DNA of 64,000 bases from Yinghuangia seranimata (GTDB lineage Bacteria; Actinomycetota; Actinomycetes; Streptomycetales; Streptomycetaceae). Positions 25,455 to 32,180 of the stretch are shown here, one piece after another. Every line of letters begins with the position of its first letter. The first letter of the stretch is position 1. Both the position numbers and the translations under genes were made by a program. The notes under the pieces are model-generated. The model did not search any database. It was not told where the DNA came from and saw nothing but the letters and a program-made list of their open reading frames with translations. The stretch lies in the NCBI RefSeq assembly GCF_029953285.1, contig NZ_JASAOI010000055.1, positions 61,659 to 125,658 of the forward strand, written 5' to 3'.

Positions 25455-25667
25455 ATGTCTGTGTATGCCCGGCTGCTTCGTGAGCTGCGTTGTGTGGCTG
25501 TTCTCGCGCTGGCACTGGTTCCGTTGGTCGTGATGGTCGTGGCGCTGATCCCGGCGTTGTGTGTGCTCCCGTTCTTTCGTAACGGGACCACGCGTCTGCT
25601 GCGCGTCGTCGACCGGCTCACGGTGTGGCTGCGGGAGGCGTTGCGGGGTGCGCGGGACGCGCGGTGA
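25455..25667 (+). CDS. Small membrane protein, 70 aa
   Basis: 70 residues from ATG 25455, with an excellent ribosome binding site (GGAGGAG, 25442-25448). A short basic/amphipathic start (MSVYARLLREL) leads into a hydrophobic stretch of about 28 residues (CVAVLALALVPLVVMVVALIPALCVLPF), long enough for one transmembrane helix or a re-entrant hairpin, then a cationic C-terminal helix rich in Arg and Leu (LLRVVDRLTVWLREAL). I do not recognise a family. It is divergent from the HSP90-like ATPase with 123 bases between starts, so the two could share a control region. A small membrane-active effector, or an unrelated housekeeping peptide, are both possible. Confidence 0.7.
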   Translation: MSVYARLLRELRCVAVLALALVPLVVMVVALIPALCVLPFFRNGTTRLLRVVDRLTVWLREALRGARDAR

Positions 25668-25836
25668 TCGACCGGCCATGATCCCGAATGATCAACAACA
25701 GCAAGGGAGTTCATGATTGAAAACGGGTGGTCGAGGCTCTGTCCGTCGGTGGGTTGGCGCCCTACACTCGCAGCCTGCACGCAGCACGGTCCGCACCATC
25801 CGCACGATCCACATGACGAGCGGAGGCGAGCACCCC

Positions 25837-26634
25837 TTGAAGCTTGTGGTGTTGGTCAAGCACGTGCCCGACGAGGCCGCCGACCGGTTGTTCACCGCTG
25901 GGGTGTTCGCGGCTGATCTGACGGTGGACCGGGACGGTCTGTCGTGTCGGCTCAGTGAGCCGGACGAGTACGCGGTCGAGCAGGCGATGCGGATCGCGCG
26001 GCGGCGGATGGACGTGCAGATCTGCGTCGTGACGATGGGGCCGGCCGGGGCGGTGCGGACGTTGGCGCGGGCGCTGGCGCTCGGGGCGGACGAGGCGGTG
26101 CACGTGTTGGACGACGCGCTGCACGGTTCGGACGCGCAGGCCACCTCACGGGTGCTCGCCGCGGCGGTGGAGCGGCTCGGGTTCGACCTGGTGCTGTGCG
26201 GCACGGCGTCCACGGACTCCGGGATGTCGGTGGTGCCGGCCATGGTCGCGGAGCGGCTCGGGGTGCCCGCGGCGTGCGAGGCGGACACGGTCTGGGTCGG
26301 CGAGGACGAGGTCATGGTGCGCCGCGACGAGGGCACGGCGGTCGTGGACGTCGCGGTCGGGATGCCCGCGGTGGTGTCGGTGACGGACCGGATCGGCGAA
26401 CCGCGGTACCCGGCGTTCCGGTCGATCGTCGAGGCGCGGCAGAAGACGCTGCGGACCTGGTCGTTGAAGGACCTGCGGATCCCGGCCGCAGAGGTCGGGC
26501 TCGGGGCGTCCGCGACGGTCGTGCGGAGTGTGACTCCGTGTGCGGAGCAGCGCCCGGCGCTGCTGGTGGAGGGCGAGGCGCGTGGCGCCGCGGCGCGGCT
26601 CGCGGCGTATCTGACGGAGCACCAGTTGATCTGA
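25837..26634 (+). CDS. etfB: Electron transfer flavoprotein beta subunit
   Basis: 265 residues from TTG 25837, chosen because GGAGG (25822-25826) lies 10 bases upstream and the protein then begins MKLVVLVKHVPDEA, the standard EtfB N terminus; an in-frame ATG at 25813 would precede the ribosome site. The conserved AMP-binding region is visible (LVLCGTASTDSGMSVVPAMVAERLGVP, and TDRIGEPRYPAFRSIVEARQK as the recognition-loop segment). EtfB pairs with EtfA to carry electrons from acyl-CoA dehydrogenases; EtfA holds the FAD and EtfB a structural AMP. First gene of etfB-etfA-etfD. Codon use shows many G-ending codons, unlike the C-ending bias of nearby genes. Confidence 0.95.
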   Translation: MKLVVLVKHVPDEAADRLFTAGVFAADLTVDRDGLSCRLSEPDEYAVEQAMRIARRRMDVQICVVTMGPAGAVRTLARALALGADEAVHVLDDALHGSDAQATSRVLAAAVERLGFDLVLCGTASTDSGMSVVPAMVAERLGVPAACEADTVWVGEDEVMVRRDEGTAVVDVAVGMPAVVSVTDRIGEPRYPAFRSIVEARQKTLRTWSLKDLRIPAAEVGLGASATVVRSVTPCAEQRPALLVEGEARGAAARLAAYLTEHQLI

Positions 26635-26662
26635 TCAAGGCGATGCGCGGGGAGGCCCGGTA

Positions 26663-27736
26663 GTGGGACCTGTGCTAGTGCTCGTGGATCGGGACGGCGG
26701 CAGCGGCGCCGTCCACGCGTCGGCGCCCAGGCTGCTGACGTTGGCACGGCGACTCGGTGAGCCGGTCGCGGTGCTGCCGCATCCGGCGGGTGCCGCCGAG
26801 GTGCGGCGGCTGGCGCGGTACGGCGCGGAGCGGGTGTGCGTGGTGGAGGCGCCCGAGACGCCGGACGCCGACCCGGTGGCGCTCGCGGTGGCGGCGGCCG
26901 GTGAACTGGCTTGGCAGATGGGCGCGTCGGTGGTGCTGACGGCGTCGACGCGGACGGGCCGCGAGGCGGCGGCGCGGGTCGCGGTACGGCTGGGCGCGGG
27001 CATCGTGACGGCGGCCTCGGACGTACGCCCCGGCCCGGACGGCCCGGTGACGGTGCAGGAGGTGTGCGGCGGCGCGTACCGCGTGGAGTCGGTGGTGCGC
27101 GGGCAGGCGGCGGTGATCGCGGTCGACACCGGGTCCGTCCCGGCGGACGCGGCCGCCGATCCGGTGCCGGGGCAGGTGGAAGAGTCCGCCGTGGAGCGGC
27201 TGTTCGTCCGGTTGCCTGAGGCCGCGCGCCGTGCGCGGGTCGTCGCGCGGACGCGCAAGCCGGCCTGCCGCCCCGCTGTTTCGTGTGCGTCCGTCGTGGT
27301 CGCGGGCGGTCGCGGCGTCGGTTCGGCCGCGGGTTTCGGGCTGATCGAGCAGGTCGCGGACGCGCTGGGTGCCGCGGTCGGCGGTACGCACGGGGCGGCC
27401 GACCTCGGCTGGTGCCCGCACGACGCGCTGATCGGCCAGACCGGCGCCGTGGTGCATCCGAAGTTGTATGTGGCGTGCGGGATTTCCGGCTCGGTGCACC
27501 ACCGGGCCGGCATGCAGCACGCGTCGACGATCGTCGCGATCGACAAGGACCCCTCGGCGCCGATCTTCCGGATCGCGGACGTCGGGATCGTGGGCGACCT
27601 GCACCAGGTGCTGCCCGCGCTGCTCAACGAACTGGCCCGGCGGCGCGCCGACATGCAGGCGGACGCGGCACCGGCCGGCACACCGGATCCGACCGGAGAG
27701 TCCACACCGGACACGGCCCCGGTCGCGGCCGACTGA
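26663..27736 (+). CDS. etfA: Electron transfer flavoprotein alpha subunit
   Basis: 357 residues from GTG 26663 (GGGGAGG upstream). The N-terminal domain packs on EtfB. The C-terminal FAD domain is unmistakable: VVAGGRGVGSAAGFGLIEQVADALGAAVGGT, then GQTGAVVHPKLYVACGISGSVHHRAGMQ, TIVAIDKDPSAPIFRIADVGIVGDL. These contain the ETF alpha signature with the residues that hold FAD in its extended form. About 30 extra residues at the C terminus are Ala/Pro/Asp-rich and probably disordered. It forms the soluble EtfBA heterodimer, which hands electrons to the membrane EtfD encoded 88 bases downstream. Confidence 0.96.
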   Translation: MGPVLVLVDRDGGSGAVHASAPRLLTLARRLGEPVAVLPHPAGAAEVRRLARYGAERVCVVEAPETPDADPVALAVAAAGELAWQMGASVVLTASTRTGREAAARVAVRLGAGIVTAASDVRPGPDGPVTVQEVCGGAYRVESVVRGQAAVIAVDTGSVPADAAADPVPGQVEESAVERLFVRLPEAARRARVVARTRKPACRPAVSCASVVVAGGRGVGSAAGFGLIEQVADALGAAVGGTHGAADLGWCPHDALIGQTGAVVHPKLYVACGISGSVHHRAGMQHASTIVAIDKDPSAPIFRIADVGIVGDLHQVLPALLNELARRRADMQADAAPAGTPDPTGESTPDTAPVAAD

Positions 27737-27824
27737 ACCCACGCGGCACAAGGCACAGCGCACCAAGCAAAGAGCAAGGAGCACGTCACGACGGAACGAC
27801 CCCCGAGACCTCGCGGAGGCGTAA

Positions 27825-30032
27825 GTGGTTGTACGACTCGTCATCGGACTGACGCTCACGGCGGTGGCGTTCGCGCTCGCCGGCCGGCGGGTCCTGACGC
27901 TCTACCGGCTCGGCGCGTCCGGGCAACCCGTGGAGCCGGACCGCACCCGTGACGTCGGCACCCGGTTGGCGGCCGTCGTCACCGAGGTGTTCGGCCAGCG
28001 CAAGCTGCTCAAGTGGAGCGGCGCGGGCGCCGCGCACTTCGCGGTGTTCTGGGGCTTCGTCATCCTGGGCGCGACCATCGTGGAGGGCTACGGGGCGCTG
28101 TTCGACCGGGACTTCCACATCCCGCTCATCGGAACGATGGCGTGGCTGGGCGCGACGGAGGACGTGTTCATCGTCGCCGTGCTGGTGGGCCTCGTGGCGT
28201 TCGCCGCGATCCGGGTCCGGCAGTCGCCCGAACGTGCGGGCCGGCGCTCGCGGTTCTTCGGATCGCACACCGGCGCGGCCTGGCTCGTGCTGTTCATGAT
28301 CTTCAACGTGATGTGGACGCTCCTGCTCTGCCGCGGGGCGCAGATCAACACCGGCCACTTCCCTTTTGAGCACGGCGCGTTCGCCTCGCAGGCGGTCGCG
28401 GACCTGATCGAGCCCGCGGGTCGGGACGCCAACGACGTGCTCGAGGACGTCGGCCTGCTGGGCACGCTCGGTGTCGTCCTGACGTTCCTGGTGCTGGTGG
28501 TGCACTCCAAGCACCTGCACATCTTCCTGGCGCCGTTCAACGTCGCCCTCTCGCGCCGCCCGCGCGGCCTCGGCGCGCTGCTGCCGGTGTACTCGGGCGG
28601 CAAGCCGATGGACTGGGAGGACCCGGGCGAGGACGACAAGATCGGGCGCGGCACGATCGAGGACTTCACGTGGAAGGGCCTGCTGGACTTCGCGACCTGC
28701 ACCGAGTGCGGCCGCTGCCAGTCGCAGTGCCCGGCCTGGAACACCGACAAGCCGCTCTCCCCCAAGCTGCTCATCATGACGCTGCGCGACCACGCGCTCG
28801 CCAAGGCCCCCTACCTGCTGGCCGCGTCCGACGAGGCCCGCGCCGCGCTGCCGGAGGCCGACAGGGCGGAGGCCGAACGCCCGCTCGTGGGCGGCCAGGA
28901 CGTCAACGGTGTCATCGACCCGGACGTGCTGTGGTCGTGCGTGACGTGCGGGGCGTGCGTCGAGCAGTGCCCGGTCGACATCGAACACGTCGACCACATC
29001 GTCGACATGCGCCGCTACCAGGTGATGATGGAGTCCGCGTTCCCCAAGGAAGCGGGCAGCATGATGCGCAACCTCGAGCGCAAGGGCGACCCGTGGGGGC
29101 GCGGCAAGAAGGCCCGCCTGGAGTGGGCGGTCGGACTGCCGTTCGAGGTCAAGGTGTTGGACGGCGAGGTGCCGGACGACATCGAGTACCTCTACTGGGT
29201 CGGCTGCGCCGGCTCCCTCGACGACAACGCGAAGAAGACCAGCCGCGCGGTCGCGGAGCTGCTGCACGAGGCGCAGGTCGGCTTCGCGGTGCTCGGCCGC
29301 GAGGAGGGCTGCACGGGCGACGCCGCGCGCCGCATGGGCAACGAGATGCTGTTCCAGGAGCTGGCGCGGCAGAACGTCGAGACCCTGAACGCCGCGTTCG
29401 GCGAGCGCGAGACCAAGAAGATCGTCGTCACCTGCGCGCACTGCTTCAACGCGCTCGGCAACGAGTACCCGCAGATGGGCGGGCACTACGAGGTCGTGCA
29501 CCACACCGAGCTGCTCGCCAAGCTGGTGGAGGAGGGCCGGCTGGTGCCGGCCAACGAGGTCGACGCCGCCGTGACGTACCACGACCCCTGCTACCTCGGC
29601 CGGCACAACCGGGTGTTCAGCCCGCCGCGGGCGATCCTGGGCAGCGTGCCCGGCGTGCGGCTCACCGAGATGCCGCGCAACAAGGAGCGGTCGTTCTGCT
29701 GCGGCGCGGGCGGCTCGCGCATGTGGATGGAGGAGACGATCGGCACGCGCATCAACGAGACGCGGACGGACGAGGCGCTGAGCACCAAGCCGGACCTGGT
29801 CACGGCGGCCTGCCCGTACTGCATCGTGATGCTGACCGACGGTGTGGCCACCCGCAAACAGGAGGGCAAGGCCGACGAGTCGGTGCGGGTCACGGACGTG
29901 TCGGAGGTGCTGCTGCGGTCGATCCGGCGGCGGGCCGACATGGCGGACCCGGCCCCTGCCGCGGAGCCCGAGCCCGCGTCGGCGGAGGCCGCCGCCGCCG
30001 AGCCCGCACCCGCGGAAACCGGATCCGACTGA
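27825..30032 (+). CDS. etfD: EtfD-like membrane iron-sulfur oxidoreductase (ETF:menaquinone)
   Basis: 735 residues from GTG 27825 with GGAGG upstream. About five transmembrane segments occupy residues 1-240 (for example HFAVFWGFVILGATIVEGYG, LVLFMIFNVMWTLLL, LGTLGVVLTFLVLVVHS), matching a NarI/DUF3483-like haem b domain. Then come two 4Fe-4S clusters: CTECGRCQSQCP from Cys292 and CVTCGACVEQCP from Cys372. Two CCG domains follow (YWVGCAGSLDDNAKK, HDPCYLGRHNRVF, SFCCGAGGSRMWMEE), as in heterodisulfide reductase subunit B. This architecture next to etfBA matches mycobacterial EtfD (Rv0338c), which passes EtfBA electrons to menaquinone during fatty acid oxidation. The C-terminal ~40 residues are an Ala/Pro/Glu tail. 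Confidence 0.93.
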   Translation: MVVRLVIGLTLTAVAFALAGRRVLTLYRLGASGQPVEPDRTRDVGTRLAAVVTEVFGQRKLLKWSGAGAAHFAVFWGFVILGATIVEGYGALFDRDFHIPLIGTMAWLGATEDVFIVAVLVGLVAFAAIRVRQSPERAGRRSRFFGSHTGAAWLVLFMIFNVMWTLLLCRGAQINTGHFPFEHGAFASQAVADLIEPAGRDANDVLEDVGLLGTLGVVLTFLVLVVHSKHLHIFLAPFNVALSRRPRGLGALLPVYSGGKPMDWEDPGEDDKIGRGTIEDFTWKGLLDFATCTECGRCQSQCPAWNTDKPLSPKLLIMTLRDHALAKAPYLLAASDEARAALPEADRAEAERPLVGGQDVNGVIDPDVLWSCVTCGACVEQCPVDIEHVDHIVDMRRYQVMMESAFPKEAGSMMRNLERKGDPWGRGKKARLEWAVGLPFEVKVLDGEVPDDIEYLYWVGCAGSLDDNAKKTSRAVAELLHEAQVGFAVLGREEGCTGDAARRMGNEMLFQELARQNVETLNAAFGERETKKIVVTCAHCFNALGNEYPQMGGHYEVVHHTELLAKLVEEGRLVPANEVDAAVTYHDPCYLGRHNRVFSPPRAILGSVPGVRLTEMPRNKERSFCCGAGGSRMWMEETIGTRINETRTDEALSTKPDLVTAACPYCIVMLTDGVATRKQEGKADESVRVTDVSEVLLRSIRRRADMADPAPAAEPEPASAEAAAAEPAPAETGSD

Positions 30033-30044
30033 CCGTTTGTCGTA

Positions 30045-30071
30045 GGGCGGCGGGCAAAAACCTTGCCGCCC
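30045..30071 (+). terminator. Hairpin after etfD
   Basis: GGGCGGC (30045-30051) pairs with GCCGCCC (30065-30071) around an A-rich loop, 12 bases after the etfD stop. The stem is only 7 bp but can extend with a bulge. Probable end of the etf operon. Confidence 0.5.
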
Positions 30072-30086
30072 CCGCAAATTGACGGG

Positions 30087-30110
30087 GTTTCATCCGCGTG
30101 GACCGGGTAG
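30087..30110 (+). promoter_or_regulatory. SigB-type promoter of the stress sigma operon
   Basis: GTTTCA (30087-30092), a 12-base spacer, then GGGTAG (30105-30110). This is close to the SigB-family consensus GTTTAA-N12-14-GGGTAT. It is the only convincing promoter in the 274-base gap before the sigma gene at 30307, so the operon is probably positively autoregulated, as sigB operons commonly are. Confidence 0.7.
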
Positions 30111-30148
30111 CCCTGAATCGAGGCCGCGCCCGAACCAGGGGTGCGGCG

Positions 30149-30193
30149 GCGGGACGGTACAGGTGCCGTCCCGCAAGGCACTTGTCGAGTGCC
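30149..30193 (+). promoter_or_regulatory. Structured 5' leader of sigma operon: two adjacent hairpins
   Basis: Hairpin 1: GCGGGACGG (30149-30157) with CCGTCCCGC (30166-30174), 9 perfect pairs, 8-base loop. Hairpin 2: GGCACT (30177-30182) with AGTGCC (30188-30193), 5-base loop. They lie 2 bases apart in a leader of about 190 bases between the SigB-type promoter and the GTG at 30307. They may affect mRNA stability or translation; no known riboswitch class is recognised. Confidence 0.4.
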
Positions 30194-30306
30194 GGGGTTC
30201 GGGTGCCTGAAGCAGACGGGCGTCCGCGGAGCCCTCGCCACGGTCTGTCGCGCGCAAAAACGAGACGGCGGCGCCGTGGCCTTCGGAGTCCGCAAAGGAG
30301 CCAGCC

Positions 30307-31233
30307 GTGTCCGCGGTTGTCGATACCGCTGCAGCCCCCGTCCGAGCGAACCGCGCCGCCGAACGACGCGCCGCCCGACTGGCGGAAGCCGTCGCCGTCG
30401 CCGAACGGTCCGGGCTGACCGTCCATCACGTCAAGCCGCTCGACAAGCGGGAGGTCGCGGCGCTGACCCATGCGCTGCTGTCCCGCCTGCGCGACCTCGA
30501 TCCGGCCAGCCACGCCTACAGCAAGGTGCGCGGCAGCCTCGTCGAACTCAACCTCTCCCTCGTGCACTACGTCGCACGGGGCTTCGCGCGCCGGCGCGAG
30601 ATCTACGACGACCTGCTGCAGACCGGCGTCGTCGGACTCATCAAGGCCATCGACGCGTTCGACACCGAGCGCGGCTCGGAGTTCGCGTCGTACGCGCTCC
30701 CGACGATATCCGGCGAGATCAAGCGGTTCTTCCGCGACACCTCCTGGACCGTGCACGTTCCGCGCGGCCAGCAGGAGCGGTTCCTCGCCGTCACCCGCGG
30801 CAGCGACCGCATGCAGCAGGAACTCGGGCGCGAGCCCAAGCCCGACGAGCTCGCCGAACGGCTCGGCATGACCGTCGCCGAGGTCAACGACGGACGCGAG
30901 GCCTCCCGCGCGTACCTCGTCGACTCGCTCGACGCGCCGCCGGGCGGCGACCCGGGCAACGTCCAGGACCGCGCGCCGCTGTCCGAACGCCTCGGCTACG
31001 ACGACCCGGAGATCGACCTCGTCGACTTCCGCGAGTCGGTCAAGCCGCTGCTCGGCGCCCTGCCCGAACGCGAACAGCTCCTGCTCGAACTGCGTTTCTG
31101 GCAGGATCTGCCGCAACGGGAGATCGGCGACCGGCTCGGGGTGTCCCAGATGCACGTCTCCCGGCTGCTGGCCGCCACCCTCTCCCGGCTGCGCCGGCAG
31201 CTGGAGAACGACGCACCACGCCGGCGCCGGTGA
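30307..31233 (+). CDS. SigB/SigF-family RNA polymerase sigma factor
   Basis: 308 residues from GTG 30307 with AAAGGAG 6 bases upstream. Regions 2, 3 and 4 of sigma-70 group 3 are present without region 1: EIYDDLLQTGVVGLIKAIDAFDTERGSEFASYALPTISGEIKRFFRD (region 2), SDRMQQELGREPKPDELAERLGMTVAEV (region 3), LPEREQLLLELRFWQDLPQREIGDRLGVSQMHVSRLLAATLSRLR (region 4). It has ~40 extra N-terminal residues. The next genes encode an anti-sigma kinase, STAS antagonist and PP2C phosphatase, the partner-switching set that controls this sigma class in osmotic, oxidative or developmental stress. It is probably self-activating through the promoter at 30087-30110. Confidence 0.95.
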   Translation: MSAVVDTAAAPVRANRAAERRAARLAEAVAVAERSGLTVHHVKPLDKREVAALTHALLSRLRDLDPASHAYSKVRGSLVELNLSLVHYVARGFARRREIYDDLLQTGVVGLIKAIDAFDTERGSEFASYALPTISGEIKRFFRDTSWTVHVPRGQQERFLAVTRGSDRMQQELGREPKPDELAERLGMTVAEVNDGREASRAYLVDSLDAPPGGDPGNVQDRAPLSERLGYDDPEIDLVDFRESVKPLLGALPEREQLLLELRFWQDLPQREIGDRLGVSQMHVSRLLAATLSRLRRQLENDAPRRRR

Positions 31234-31304
31234 GCCCGACCGCACCCGGCCCCGGGCGGCGCCGCGACACCCTGACGGCATTCGGACGCGCACGAGGCGA
31301 TCAA

Positions 31305-31802
31305 GTGGCCATGCCGAACCCACTCGACCCGACCGACCCCACGCACCCGCCCGGACGCGCGGCCCCCCGCCCGCCGGCGGACCCGCGCGCGGCGAGCGCG
31401 CGCGCCGCGCCCGACACGCTCGTCATCGACCTCGACGGGACCGCGGGATCGGTGCACGGGGCACGGCGCGAGGCCCAGCGGTTCCTCGCCGACACCACGC
31501 GCGGCCACCCGGTCGGCGCGGGCCCGGCGCGCGACGTGCTCCTGGTCGTCGGCGAACTCGTCGCCAACGCCTGCCGGCACGCGCCCGGCCCGTGCCGGCT
31601 GAGCATCGCCGTCGGCACCGACGCCGTCGACGTCGCGGTGCGCGACACCGGCGCCGACGTCCCCCCGAACGTCCTGCGGCACCCCGCGGGCGGCGGGTAC
31701 GGCCTGCTCGTGGTCGCCCGGCTCACCCGCGGCCTGCGGGTGAGCCCGGTCCACGGCGGCAAGGTCGTACGCGCCGCCGTCCCCCTGCCGGCATCCGAAT
31801 GA
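31305..31802 (+). CDS. Anti-sigma factor serine kinase (RsbW/SpoIIAB-like)
   Basis: 165 residues from GTG 31305, placed by GAGGCGA 7 bases upstream; ATG 31311 is a near alternative. The first ~40 residues are Pro/Ala-rich. A GHKL ATPase fold follows with N box DVLLVVGELVANACRHAPGP, G1-like VAVRDTGADVPP and G2-like GGGYGLLVVARLTRG. Such proteins hold the sigma factor inactive and phosphorylate the STAS antagonist with ATP. It lies 71 bases after the sigma gene and 30 before the antagonist gene. The fold is shared with many orphan ATP-binding proteins in actinomycetes, but this operon position makes the sigma factor its likely partner. Confidence 0.88.
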   Translation: MAMPNPLDPTDPTHPPGRAAPRPPADPRAASARAAPDTLVIDLDGTAGSVHGARREAQRFLADTTRGHPVGAGPARDVLLVVGELVANACRHAPGPCRLSIAVGTDAVDVAVRDTGADVPPNVLRHPAGGGYGLLVVARLTRGLRVSPVHGGKVVRAAVPLPASE

Positions 31803-31832
31803 CCGGCGGGCCGCACACCTCGAAGGAACCCC

Positions 31833-32180
31833 ATGCCGCAACACAACGGCCTCGAGGGCCGCACCGGGACGGACGGTTGGATCGTCGTCCCGGTCACCGG
31901 TGACCTCGACTTCACCTCCGCCCACGAGGTCGGCGCCGAACTCGACGCCCTGACCACCGCCCGACGCCCCCACCACGTCGTCCTCGACATGCACGCCGTG
32001 GAGTTCATGGACTCGACAGGCCTCCGCGTCCTCCTGGGCCTCTCCCGCCGCCTCCGCACCCACGGCGGTACCCTCCGTCTGGCCGGTGTGAGCGACCTGG
32101 TGTCACGACTCCTCGACATCACCCAGGTGGGCCCCCTCCTGCCGACCTACCCGACCGTGGAGGCAGCCTGCGGTGACTGA
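31833..32180 (+). CDS. STAS-domain anti-sigma factor antagonist (RsbV-like)
   Basis: 115 residues from ATG 31833 (AAGGAA upstream). A single STAS domain with VPVTGDLDFTSAHEVGAEL and VLDMHAVEFMDSTGLRVLL; Ser61 in M-D-S-T-G-L is the conserved kinase target. Unphosphorylated, it should bind the kinase and free the sigma factor; the downstream PP2C phosphatase would restore that form. Its last 8 bases overlap the start of the phosphatase gene, a sign of coupled translation. Confidence 0.93.
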   Translation: MPQHNGLEGRTGTDGWIVVPVTGDLDFTSAHEVGAELDALTTARRPHHVVLDMHAVEFMDSTGLRVLLGLSRRLRTHGGTLRLAGVSDLVSRLLDITQVGPLLPTYPTVEAACGD

